Part shown: positions 30,131 to 39,275 of the stretch, in pieces
Layout of the letters: every line of letters starts with the position of its first letter
Position numbering within the stretch: position 1 is the first letter of the stretch
Source of the DNA: CAVSWT01 sp963731745
Lineage (GTDB): Bacteria; Bacteroidota; Ignavibacteria; Ignavibacteriales; Ignavibacteriaceae
Reading direction: 5' to 3'
NCBI GenBank assembly: GCA_963731745.1
Contig: CAVSWT010000011.1
Location: 62,001 to 126,000 of the forward strand
Length of the DNA: 64,000 nt
Notes under the pieces: model-generated
What the model was told of the DNA's origin: nothing
What the model saw: only the letters and a program-made list of their open reading frames with translations
Database searches by the model: none
Position numbers and translations under genes: made by a program

Positions 30131-32542
30131 TTATTCATACTTTAAACTTTTAACGGGGTTTGCAGATGCAGCTTTGATTACCTGATACAGTATTGTAATT
30201 ACAGCAAGCAAAACCGAAATAATGAATGCTGTAAAAAATATTTCTATCCCGATATTAATTTTATATGCAAATTCATTCAACCAATCTTTGGTAAAAAAAT
30301 ATGCAATCGGGAATGCAATCAGATTTGCTATTAAAATAAGAGTTACAAATTCTTTTGAAAGAAGTGAAAGGATGTTAATTGTATTTGCTCCCAAAACTTT
30401 TCTGACACCAATTTCTTTTGTACGCGTAAGCGAGATATATGAGACTAACGCAAACAATCCGAGGCATGCAATAACTATAGAAATGATTGCAGCTATAATA
30501 AAAAGGCTGCTCATTCTCTCATCTTCTCTATAAAAATCATTAATTCTCTCATCAAGAAAGTTATATTCAAAAGGTGTTACTTTATCAAAAGTTTCATGAA
30601 CAGATTTCAGATATGAAAGAGTACCGCTTATATTTGCAGGGTTGATCTTGACGGAAAAATAATCAATCGCCTGAATGGGATTATACCAGTATCCAAGAAC
30701 AAGAGGAGCAACTTTATCATATAAAGACTGGTAATTAAAATCTTCGACCATACCGATTATAGTCGCTTCATATTTGGACCCAGGTACTTTTATCTTTTTA
30801 CCAACGGGATCATTCCACCCAAATAGTTTAGCGGCGGTGGTGTTAATTAATACACTTGAAGAATCAGCTCCCTTCAGGTGTGAAAAATTTCTTCCTTCTA
30901 TTAAATTTATTTTGAAAGTTTCTAAAAAATCTTTATCAATAGCAATAAAATATGATTTATAAATACTATTATGGCCGTTATCAGGGTTAACCTCAATTTG
31001 TGCAAACTCTTTCCAATCACCCGGAATCCTTGAAGATACAGAAACGTTTTTTACAGCAGGATATTTACTTATTTCATTTTTTATCTCATTAAAGTTTTTA
31101 CGAGTGTTCCCGCTATTAATATCTATTATAACAGTATGTTCTTTATTAAAACCTAAGTTCTTATTCTTCAAATAATCAAGCTGTTTAATAGCAGCTATCG
31201 CTGAAATAATCATTACCACGGATAAAGCATATTGAGTAACAACCAGGCTGTTCATAAAAGTACTTTTCGTCTTTCTGTCTTTTATTCCTCCTTTTAACAC
31301 TCTAACCGGATTAAACTTTGATAAATAAAATGCTGGATAACCCCCGCTTACCAATCCGATTATAACTGTAAGTAATATCAATAATACCAGTAGCGGGAGG
31401 TTTTCTAAATAACTTGCATTTATTTCTTTGCCTGAAATTGAATTAAAAAGAGGCAGAAGTAGTTCAACAAAAATTAATGCAGCTATTAATGACAGGAATG
31501 ATAAAATTAATGATTCACCTAAAAATTGCTTAACTACATTTTTACGGTCGGCTCCTAGCACTTTTCTTAAGCCGATTTCTTTAGACCTGAAAAATGATTT
31601 GGCAATAGAAAGGTTAGTATAATTTATGCAGGCAATTAGAATAATAAATAAAGCAATGCTTGATAAGACATAAATATAAATTTTATCTTTTTTATTTACA
31701 TTTAGATAATCAAATTCAATATCATTAGAATTAAAGTGAATATCTTTTAACTGCTGAATGAAAATTGTCCTTGATTTTTTATCTTCTGCGGTAAAATTCT
31801 GCCTGCTTATTTCTTGAATGGATTTCTCAATTATATTCTTATCGTAACCTGGTTTAATAAGTAGATAAGTAATAATACCTTCTGACTTCCAGCTATTTAT
31901 AAATTTTTCAAATCCGGTAAACTTATTTAACGATGAAGAGGAGAAAATCATGTCAAACTGTATATGAGAATTTTGAGGCAGATCTTTTAAAATGCCAGTT
32001 ACTTTACATTCGCCCAATCTTTCAACATTTAAAAATTTCCCCATCGGGTTTTCATTACCGAAATATTTATCAGCGGCAGACTCTGTTAAAACCACAGAAT
32101 TAACATCCCTTATCGATGTTTCATAGCTTCCTTTTAATAATTCGAAATCGAATATCCTAAACAATCCTGGGTCTGCAAAAATATGATTGCCTGAATAGAA
32201 ATTTTTATCTTTATACTTTATTGAGAATCTTCCAAAATTGCTGCCTATTATCCTTGTATAATCTTTAACAAAAGGAAGTTGTTCTTTAGCTGCAGCACCG
32301 GCAAGCCAGCTTGTAGCTGAAACTTTTGTTACACTGCCGTCGGCATTCTTTTGTGTTTCAATGATGCGGTAAATATTATTGTAGTTCTTGTTAAAGGAAT
32401 CATATCCTAATTCATCTTGAACATAAAGAAAAATAAAAATGCAGCAAGTCATTCCCGCAGATAATCCGATTAGATTTATTGCAGAGTATAACTTTTGCCG
32501 TGAAAGATTTCTAAAAGCTATTTTAAAATAATTTTTTAGCAT
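30131..32542 (-). CDS. FtsX/MacB-type double permease, copy 5
   Basis: 803 aa. TM1 LYSAINLIGLSAGMTCCIFI, first module DKIYIYVLSSIALFIILIAC, coupling regions RSKEIGLRKVLGADRKNVVK and TKEIGVRKVLGANT, C-terminus NPVKSLKYE. It is the first intact gene of the second permease block. The sigma-54-like promoter at 32813-32826 lies about 270 bp upstream, and the space between contains the tail of a lost permease (32555-32599), so this gene may have been second in its operon originally. Confidence 0.9.
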   Translation of the reverse strand: MLKNYFKIAFRNLSRQKLYSAINLIGLSAGMTCCIFIFLYVQDELGYDSFNKNYNNIYRIIETQKNADGSVTKVSATSWLAGAAAKEQLPFVKDYTRIIGSNFGRFSIKYKDKNFYSGNHIFADPGLFRIFDFELLKGSYETSIRDVNSVVLTESAADKYFGNENPMGKFLNVERLGECKVTGILKDLPQNSHIQFDMIFSSSSLNKFTGFEKFINSWKSEGIITYLLIKPGYDKNIIEKSIQEISRQNFTAEDKKSRTIFIQQLKDIHFNSNDIEFDYLNVNKKDKIYIYVLSSIALFIILIACINYTNLSIAKSFFRSKEIGLRKVLGADRKNVVKQFLGESLILSFLSLIAALIFVELLLPLFNSISGKEINASYLENLPLLVLLILLTVIIGLVSGGYPAFYLSKFNPVRVLKGGIKDRKTKSTFMNSLVVTQYALSVVMIISAIAAIKQLDYLKNKNLGFNKEHTVIIDINSGNTRKNFNEIKNEISKYPAVKNVSVSSRIPGDWKEFAQIEVNPDNGHNSIYKSYFIAIDKDFLETFKINLIEGRNFSHLKGADSSSVLINTTAAKLFGWNDPVGKKIKVPGSKYEATIIGMVEDFNYQSLYDKVAPLVLGYWYNPIQAIDYFSVKINPANISGTLSYLKSVHETFDKVTPFEYNFLDERINDFYREDERMSSLFIIAAIISIVIACLGLFALVSYISLTRTKEIGVRKVLGANTINILSLLSKEFVTLILIANLIAFPIAYFFTKDWLNEFAYKINIGIEIFFTAFIISVLLAVITILYQVIKAASANPVKSLKYE

Positions 32543-32554
32543 GAAGTTTCCTTT

Positions 32555-32599
32555 TTATTCATATCACATGGATATTATCTGGTTTGCGCTATTACTATT
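32555..32599 (-). pseudogene. C-terminal tail of a deleted permease
   Basis: Read on the minus strand, the frame gives S-A-N-Q-I-I-S-M-stop-Y-E-stop. This aligns position for position with the T-A-N-P-V-K-S-L-R-Y-E-stop ending shared by all permeases here, with AGA changed to TGA. It lies where a further permease should end, directly before the start of copy 5. Nothing else of that gene remains between here and the promoter. Confidence 0.5.
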
Positions 32600-32812
32600 A
32601 CAAATTGTTTTCAGAAGTAACCTAAATAATTTATTCGTAAAGCTATCCGACTCACTTCATTTATTAAGTATATTTTTTGTAGTTAGACAATTAAAAAATC
32701 ATTACATAAAAAGAGTTTAATATTAACTTCGTTATTGCGATTAATTTAAGCAATCTATAAAATTCAAAAGGTATTATTCTCATATAAACAGAAAAGGTCC
32801 AGACTTAGAAAG

Positions 32813-32826
32813 CCAAAGAGTGTGCC
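32813..32826 (-). promoter_or_regulatory. Sigma-54 promoter-like site of the second permease block
   Basis: On the minus strand GGCACACTCTTTGG gives the -24 GGCAC and -12 TTGG with correct spacing (consensus TGGCACGNNNNTTGCW; last C replaced by G). The site at 44906-44919 carries the same TTGG variant. A hexamer array lies 52 bp upstream (32878-32913), and the divergently placed NtrC-type regulator of the locus is at 45215-46591. Confidence 0.5.
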
Positions 32827-32877
32827 TGAATAGTTTATTGAAATAGAAAGATTTACAAGCTTTTATGTTTTCATTAG

Positions 32878-32913
32878 TGTTCGTATATGGACGATAGTGA
32901 ACGCAGGCGGACA
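32878..32913 (+). promoter_or_regulatory. TGNNCG hexamer array, 10-bp spacing (second copy)
   Basis: TGTTCG at 32878, TGGACG at 32888 and TGAACG at 32898 are spaced exactly 10 bp apart, with an imperfect fourth unit CGGACA at 32908. The same arrangement occurs at 45068-45103 in the other sigma-54-like region, in the same orientation relative to the promoter. Probably the enhancer site of a regulator acting on both. No gene is seen in the rest of the 32600-33015 gap. Confidence 0.55.
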
Positions 32914-33015
32914 ATAATTTTTTAATCAAAGCAATAGAAGATACGGATATAAAAAAAGCTATAAATTTATAACGAGAAATGTAATAATTTAGTTATTGCT
33001 TGGAATTGAAATCTG

Positions 33016-34071
33016 CTACTTTTCTCCAAGTACTTTTACTCTATCTTGAAGTACATCTTCAATATATGCCGTTTGAACTAATACAACAATCACAACGCCC
33101 AATGGTGTCGCAATTAAGACTCCTAATGGGCCAAAAAGTATATACATCATTATCTGCATTATAAGAAGAAATGCGGGAGGTATTGCAACAACATGTTCCT
33201 GGATAATCGGGGTTAATACATAGCCTTCAATATTGTGAAGAATAACATATGTAATAGAAGCATAAATTGCCAGCGTAGATGATTCCGATAGGGCAACTAA
33301 AAAAACAGGCACAAAGGCAATAAAGGCTCCTAGGTAAGGTACAAAAGCTAGTAAACCTGTAATCAATCCCAATGCAAATGGGAGCGGCATGCCGATGATA
33401 TATAGTCCGGCTATGGTTAATATGGTCATTGATATCATTACAACTATACGGCCTAGCAGCCAGAATCTTAAAGCATGTCCTAATTTCCAGGCAATCTCAT
33501 GAGCACGATTTCTTCTTTTCTGCGGAAGAAGCAAGATCAGGTTGTCAATATATAAAGATGGTTTTAGCCCTAAATAAATTCCCAAAACTAAAACCAGGAT
33601 TGAATCTACGATACCACCCAGCACCGAAGAAAATGCACCTGTAAACAAATCAAAAGTTTTCCCATTATCGTTGCCGCTGAAATCGGGCATACCTGATAAA
33701 ATAAACCTGCCGACTTCCGATTGTTTCAATGAAGATTCAATTTCGTTTATAGATTTTGGGATACTCTCAGCAAGTTTTGACATCTGTTTATTCACGGGTG
33801 GGCCAAGTAAATATCCAAATAGAGCAATCAAACAAACTATAAAAACGATAACAACAAGTATTCCCCAGTTATGCGATAATTTAATTTTATTATGAAGATA
33901 GTTGGCTGTCCCGTCAAGAAATACTGCAATCAGAATGCTTATAAAAAGTAATAATAATAAATGTGGAATATTGTACAACAATGATAATAATACAAAGAAA
34001 ACAATTATTATTCCAACAGTAATTAATACTTTTGAGGAATAGTTACTTATATGCAAGTTGTTTTCAGGCAT
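33016..34071 (-). CDS. AI-2E family transporter (PerM/YdiK-like)
   Basis: 351 aa, the usual length. About eight TM helices: VLITVGIIIVFFVLLSLLYN, LLFISILIAVFLDGTANYLH, GILVVIVFIVCLIALFGYLL, then a soluble loop, and the conserved GLITGLLAFVPYLGAFIAFV and ILFGPLGVLIATPLGVVIVV near the C-terminus. Members include the TqsA autoinducer-2 exporter and Na+/H+ antiporters; the substrate cannot be predicted. It separates the two permease blocks and probably has its own promoter in 34072-34451. It does not resemble the permeases, so its position is likely an insertion into the cluster. Confidence 0.9.
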   Translation of the reverse strand: MPENNLHISNYSSKVLITVGIIIVFFVLLSLLYNIPHLLLLLFISILIAVFLDGTANYLHNKIKLSHNWGILVVIVFIVCLIALFGYLLGPPVNKQMSKLAESIPKSINEIESSLKQSEVGRFILSGMPDFSGNDNGKTFDLFTGAFSSVLGGIVDSILVLVLGIYLGLKPSLYIDNLILLLPQKRRNRAHEIAWKLGHALRFWLLGRIVVMISMTILTIAGLYIIGMPLPFALGLITGLLAFVPYLGAFIAFVPVFLVALSESSTLAIYASITYVILHNIEGYVLTPIIQEHVVAIPPAFLLIMQIMMYILFGPLGVLIATPLGVVIVVLVQTAYIEDVLQDRVKVLGEK

Positions 34072-34451
34072 ACGGCTTACTTTCTTTAATATTTTATACT
34101 TTTGACAAAATGATGCAAATGAAAATTATAATTACCGTGAATGTAAAATCTTTATTTATTGATCTCTTGTAACGCTCATTTTAATTTAATTATAATTTTT
34201 AATAAACAAGACGATACAAATCATAGTTTATTAGTGGGCTTATATATTAGTGAGGGCGGCCAAGATGTAATTTCATTTTATTAGAAGAAACTCTATTAAA
34301 TGTATTTTAAAGGTTTATTGTTGGGAAATTATTGTATAAAATATTTATAACAGTAATCTTCAAAATCAAAGAGGTAAAAAACCAATGATTGAGGTTTATC
34401 TATTGAGAACTCAACCAGTTAATTATTTCAAGGAGAATTTAAATTCAGAAT
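34072..34451. other. Intergenic region upstream of the AI-2E transporter
   Basis: 380 bp between the transporter ATG and the stop of the next permease. No ORF remnant, no TGNNCG array and no convincing sigma-54 site were found. It is expected to hold the transporter promoter and the end of the first permease operon. Confidence 0.35.
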
Positions 34452-36806
34452 TTACTCATACCTCAATGATTCAATCGGATTTCCGACGGCTGCTTTAACT
34501 GCCTGGACACTTACTGTAAGTATAGCAATAACGATTGCAATTACTCCTGACAAAACAAAAATCCACCAGCTAATATCAATTCTATATGCAAAATTCTTTA
34601 GCCAATTTTTAATTATAAAATAACCAACCGGATATGCGATAAGGTTAGATAATAAAACAAGTGCAATAAATTTTTTTGAAATCATTAAAGTTATACTTGA
34701 AACCGATGCACCCAGAATTTTCCTTATTCCTATTTCTTTAATTTTTTGTTCGACAGTGAATGCAGATAAACCAAACAAACCAAGGCAGCTTATCAAAATC
34801 GCAAAAAGAGAAAAACCTAAAAATGCATTCTCAAATCTTTCATCGGATTTATATTGGGTGTTTAATCTATCATCCAGGAAGTTATACTCTAAAGGAAAAT
34901 CGGGAGATATTTTTCTCCAAACTGATTTTAAATAATCTATTACTCCTTTGATATCATTATAATTTGACGCTCCGATCTTTATAAGACCACATCCATAATA
35001 ACCGGGGAAGTTGAAAAAAGCCAGCGGCGTTACTTTTGAATGTAAGGATTCAAAATTAAAATCCTTTACTACACCTACAATTTTTCCTTTATTTTTCCCC
35101 ATTGAAATGAATCGTGCATTTAAAGGTTCTTTTAGTCCGTATTCATTTGCAAAAGCCTGGTTTACAATTACATTAGCAATATCATTTTCATCTTTATCAA
35201 TAAATTCTCTGCCTTCTGCCATTTTCATATTCATTAGTTTTATAAAATTGCATGAAATAGGAACCGCATGGAACCACACCTGGAATTCTTTTCCTTCATA
35301 TTTTAATTGCTGCCCCCAAACCATGCCCATATCGCCTGGAGCTGCAAATGAATAGGCAAAATCTTTTACTGCCGAATGCTGCATCATTCTGCTCTTAAAT
35401 AGATCTTCCCTTTCACCTATTTCTTTATTTAGTGGAAAATAAATAATATTTTCTTTTTGAAAACCAAGCGGTTTATTTCTTATAAACTCTATTTGTTTTT
35501 CTATTATCAATGTCGAGAATATAAGAACAACAGCAATTGCAAATTGAAATATTATTAAAATTCTTCTTAAGTAAGCCTTCCCATGTCCATGATGAATTTC
35601 ACCTCTCAGAATTAATCCAGGCGTGAAAGATGAGAGATAAAACGCAGGATAAATACCAGATAAAATTCCGATTAGAAAAGCTGCTGTTGCAATGATTAAT
35701 ATTCTTGTAAAAACAGCATCAGGGAATATTTGTATTTGCAAACCAACCAGTTCATTAAAAATTGGAAGTAATTCAGATGCTATTAGAACAGCGAAAATTG
35801 TTGAAATGGAACTCATTAAAATTGATTCGCTTAGGAACTGTTTTATTAAATTGAATCTCGCTGCCCCAATCGTTTTTCTTATTCCCATTTCTTTAGTTCT
35901 CATTGAAGCACGGGCAGTTGATAAATTAATAAAGTTAATAATTGCAATTAGCAGAATTAAAATTGCAATGGATATTAACGTAAAGCTTTTTTCAACACTG
36001 CCGTGAGAATGAAAAGCAGATATGCCGGAGCTATAGTAAATCTCTTTCAACGGGTATAAATCAGTATTTAGATTTAATACATCTTTAGGAATATTCTTTT
36101 TTAATACTGGTTCTACTTTAGCTTGAAGTTCAGCCCTATTAATTTTGTTAGGTGATAATAGATATGTTTCATAATTACGGTTCCACCAATTAAATGGGTC
36201 GTTGTTTGCGTTACCAGTCATCTTTTTAATACTAATAAAAGAAGCTATACTGCTAAACTGCATTGATGAATTTTCAGGTATATCTTTTATAACAGCTTTT
36301 ACTGTAAGATCAAATTCGTTATCTAATTTTACAATTTTATTAATTGGGTCTTCATTTCCGAAAAACCTTATTGCTTCGCTTTCAGTTAATACAAGGGACA
36401 TTGGGTCTTTCAGAGCTGTTTTTATATTTCCGCTAATTTTAGGGAAGGTAAAAATGTCAAAAAAATCCTGATCTGAAAAAATTAAATTTTTAACTGTTAA
36501 AACTTTCTTGCCATACTTCATTGTAACAGATGTTGTACGAAAACTTTCAATTCTGGCTACCTTTTTTATTTCCGGCAGATTCAATTTAATAATATCAGCA
36601 ATTGGAGCCGGTATCATTCCATTCCCAACTTTATAGATATAGTTATAATTTTTATGGAATTTATTCATGCTTAATTCCATCTCTGCAAACAAAGCTATTA
36701 AGATAACTATAGCAAGACTAATAGATAATCCGGCAATATTTATAATAGAAAAAGTCTTATGCTTTCTAAGATTTCTTAAAGCTATTTTGAAATAATTTTT
36801 GAACAT
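34452..36806 (-). CDS. FtsX/MacB-type double permease, copy 6
   Basis: 784 aa, the shortest intact copy. TM1 TFSIINIAGLSISLAIVILI, first module KSFTLISIAILILLIAIINF, coupling regions RTKEMGIRKTIGAARFNLIK and KIKEIGIRKILGASV, C-terminus NPIESLRYE. The linker between the halves has an unusual His/Gly stretch (GEIHHGHGKAYL). It is the last gene of the first permease block, ending before the 380-bp gap. Confidence 0.9.
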   Translation of the reverse strand: MFKNYFKIALRNLRKHKTFSIINIAGLSISLAIVILIALFAEMELSMNKFHKNYNYIYKVGNGMIPAPIADIIKLNLPEIKKVARIESFRTTSVTMKYGKKVLTVKNLIFSDQDFFDIFTFPKISGNIKTALKDPMSLVLTESEAIRFFGNEDPINKIVKLDNEFDLTVKAVIKDIPENSSMQFSSIASFISIKKMTGNANNDPFNWWNRNYETYLLSPNKINRAELQAKVEPVLKKNIPKDVLNLNTDLYPLKEIYYSSGISAFHSHGSVEKSFTLISIAILILLIAIINFINLSTARASMRTKEMGIRKTIGAARFNLIKQFLSESILMSSISTIFAVLIASELLPIFNELVGLQIQIFPDAVFTRILIIATAAFLIGILSGIYPAFYLSSFTPGLILRGEIHHGHGKAYLRRILIIFQFAIAVVLIFSTLIIEKQIEFIRNKPLGFQKENIIYFPLNKEIGEREDLFKSRMMQHSAVKDFAYSFAAPGDMGMVWGQQLKYEGKEFQVWFHAVPISCNFIKLMNMKMAEGREFIDKDENDIANVIVNQAFANEYGLKEPLNARFISMGKNKGKIVGVVKDFNFESLHSKVTPLAFFNFPGYYGCGLIKIGASNYNDIKGVIDYLKSVWRKISPDFPLEYNFLDDRLNTQYKSDERFENAFLGFSLFAILISCLGLFGLSAFTVEQKIKEIGIRKILGASVSSITLMISKKFIALVLLSNLIAYPVGYFIIKNWLKNFAYRIDISWWIFVLSGVIAIVIAILTVSVQAVKAAVGNPIESLRYE

Positions 36807-36827
36807 GATGTTCCCCGATCTTTAAAT

Positions 36828-39257
36828 TTATTCGTACCTCAATGATTCAACAGGATTTGCTGTTGCAGCTTTAATTGCTTGAAAACTAACTGTTAGCAAT
36901 GCAATTATAATTGCTATAATTCCTGATAATGCAAAAATCCACCAACCAATTTCAACTTTATATGCGAATTCCTGAAGCCATTTATGCATCAGATAATAAG
37001 CTGCCGGCCAGGCAATTATATTTGCAATAACAATCCATTTTAGAAATTCTTTGGAGAGCATTAAAAGTATTGATGGAATCGAAGCTCCTAAAACTTTTCT
37101 CACTCCAATTTCTTTTGTCTTTTGTTCAGCAAGGAAGGTTGCAAGTCCGAATAATCCCAAGCAAGCAACCAAAATTGCAAGAATTGAAAATGAAAGAGCA
37201 ATTATCCCAACTTGCTTTTCAGCCTTGTAAGACTCGTTAAATGAATCATCCATAAATCTGTAGCTAAAAGGCATTCCCGATGCCAATCGTTTCCATTTAT
37301 CTTCAGCATGTTTTAAAATATTTTGAGTCTGTGAAGCATTTATTTTAAATGCACCCAGATCATAATTATCTTCATGAACAAAACATAACGAGCCGATATC
37401 CTGGTGAAAAGATTCGAAATGAAAATCTTTTACTACGCCGATAATATTGTAGCTAACTAATCTTCCACCGCCAACCCATGTATAAAGTTTTTCATTTAAT
37501 GGATTTTTAAAACCAAGCTGCCTTGCAGCAGCTTCATTAATGATAATTGATAAAGAATCTGTTCCGAATCCTGGTGAAAAATTTCTTCCTTTAATTAATT
37601 TGATACCGAGAGTTTTAAAATAATCATAATCAATTTTCCATCTCTGCATTGTAAACCCGCTTTCAGAAACCATTTCAGCTTTGTTATAAAATGCACTGAA
37701 ATTTCTAGCGGATGGAATAGGAAGAAAACCGGATATAGTTCCTGAAGTAACCCCATTAATTTGAAGCATTTCATTCTTAAATGATTCAACATTTTTACCA
37801 AGATTATATACGTCATCTACAATCAATACTTGATCTTTCTGAAAACCGAGATTTTTATTTTGTATAAAATTGAGTTGGTTGTAAATAATAATTGTACCTG
37901 TTATTAAAATTATTGATGAAGTAAACTGAAAAACTACCAGCACACTTCGGAGCCCGCCGCCTTTGCTGCCTTTTGATAATTTACCTTTCATAATTTCTAC
38001 GGGACTAAAACGTGAAAGGAAAAATGACGGATAACTGCCCGCCATCAACCCGATAATTAATGGAAGCAAAAGTATAAAGTATAAAATTGAAGATGAAAAA
38101 AGATTATTTGCATTCAAATCTTTACCGGAAATATTATTAAAGAAAGATAATACCTGATACGCAATTACAACCGCTAAAATTACCGCGATAAATGCGGTCA
38201 AGGTAGATTCAGTTAAAAATTGGTAAATAAGACTTTTGCGTTCTGTCCCTAATACTTTTCGAATTCCAACTTCCCTTGCACGGTTTGCTGAACGTGCTGT
38301 AGTAAGGTTCATAAAATTTATACATGCAATAAGCAGAATGAATAAAGCCACAGCAGAAAAAATATAAACATATTGTATGTTCCCTGTTGGACTCATTTCC
38401 TGGCTGCGTTTAGAATAAAGATGAATATCAGTAATGGGAGTAAGTGAATATTCAATTTTGTTTCCTGCTCTTTCAAACTCCTCTTTACTATTTACCTGTA
38501 TATGTTTTTTAGCATAAGGAAAAACATATTTGTCATTATAAATGTTAAAATTTTTCTCAAACTCTTTATAGTCAGTGCCTTTTTTTAGTAACAAATAAGT
38601 ATGGAAATTTGAAGAGACAAAGTTGCCCCAATCATAATCCAAATTTTTCATCGGGAAGAGAAAATCAAATTTAAAATGTGAATTCTCAGGCATATCTTTT
38701 ATTACAGCCGTAACTTTGTACAATGTCCTTCCATTATCATCAGTTTCAATATAGCTGCCAACAGCATCAGCAGTATTAAAATATTTTAGCGCAATTGTTT
38801 CGGTTATTACAACTGTGTTTGGCTCATTTAAAATTTTGTCTGTTTTCCCAAATAAAACCTGGAAGGTAAATACTTTAAAAAACGTTGAATCTACAAAAGC
38901 TATTTTTTGTTCAGTGTAAAAGTCGTTTCCCTTTCTTACCATTTTTTTCCCGCCAAAGTTATAAATACGAGTGTATTCTTCTACTTGCGGATAATCTTGT
39001 TTTAGCAACGGACCCATCATATCTGAACAAAGGGGTATAGCAAGCTCTGTTGCGCCAAATTTTAAATCAGTATTAATTCGAAATATTCTATCAGCATTTT
39101 TATGAAACTTATCGTAGCTTAATTCATTTTGAATATAGAGTAGAATCAATAAACAACATGCAATGCCTACTGTAAGTCCTATAATATTAATAAATGAATA
39201 AGTTTTAAATCTTAATAAATTTCTTAAAGCTACTTTCAAATAATTTTTTAGCATCAT
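36828..39257 (-). CDS. FtsX/MacB-type double permease, copy 7
   Basis: 809 aa from the first of two adjacent ATGs (Met-Met-Leu); the second at 39254 would match the MLKNY opening of its relatives. TM1 TYSFINIIGLTVGIACCLLI, coupling regions RAREVGIRKVLGTERKSLIY and KTKEIGVRKVLGASI, C-terminus NPVESLRYE. A Gly/Lys-rich linker (KGKLSKGSKGGGLR) joins the two halves. Gap of 18 bp to copy 8 upstream, 21 bp to copy 6 downstream. Confidence 0.9.
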   Translation of the reverse strand: MMLKNYLKVALRNLLRFKTYSFINIIGLTVGIACCLLILLYIQNELSYDKFHKNADRIFRINTDLKFGATELAIPLCSDMMGPLLKQDYPQVEEYTRIYNFGGKKMVRKGNDFYTEQKIAFVDSTFFKVFTFQVLFGKTDKILNEPNTVVITETIALKYFNTADAVGSYIETDDNGRTLYKVTAVIKDMPENSHFKFDFLFPMKNLDYDWGNFVSSNFHTYLLLKKGTDYKEFEKNFNIYNDKYVFPYAKKHIQVNSKEEFERAGNKIEYSLTPITDIHLYSKRSQEMSPTGNIQYVYIFSAVALFILLIACINFMNLTTARSANRAREVGIRKVLGTERKSLIYQFLTESTLTAFIAVILAVVIAYQVLSFFNNISGKDLNANNLFSSSILYFILLLPLIIGLMAGSYPSFFLSRFSPVEIMKGKLSKGSKGGGLRSVLVVFQFTSSIILITGTIIIYNQLNFIQNKNLGFQKDQVLIVDDVYNLGKNVESFKNEMLQINGVTSGTISGFLPIPSARNFSAFYNKAEMVSESGFTMQRWKIDYDYFKTLGIKLIKGRNFSPGFGTDSLSIIINEAAARQLGFKNPLNEKLYTWVGGGRLVSYNIIGVVKDFHFESFHQDIGSLCFVHEDNYDLGAFKINASQTQNILKHAEDKWKRLASGMPFSYRFMDDSFNESYKAEKQVGIIALSFSILAILVACLGLFGLATFLAEQKTKEIGVRKVLGASIPSILLMLSKEFLKWIVIANIIAWPAAYYLMHKWLQEFAYKVEIGWWIFALSGIIAIIIALLTVSFQAIKAATANPVESLRYE

Positions 39258-39275
39258 AATCCTCGAATTTTAATT

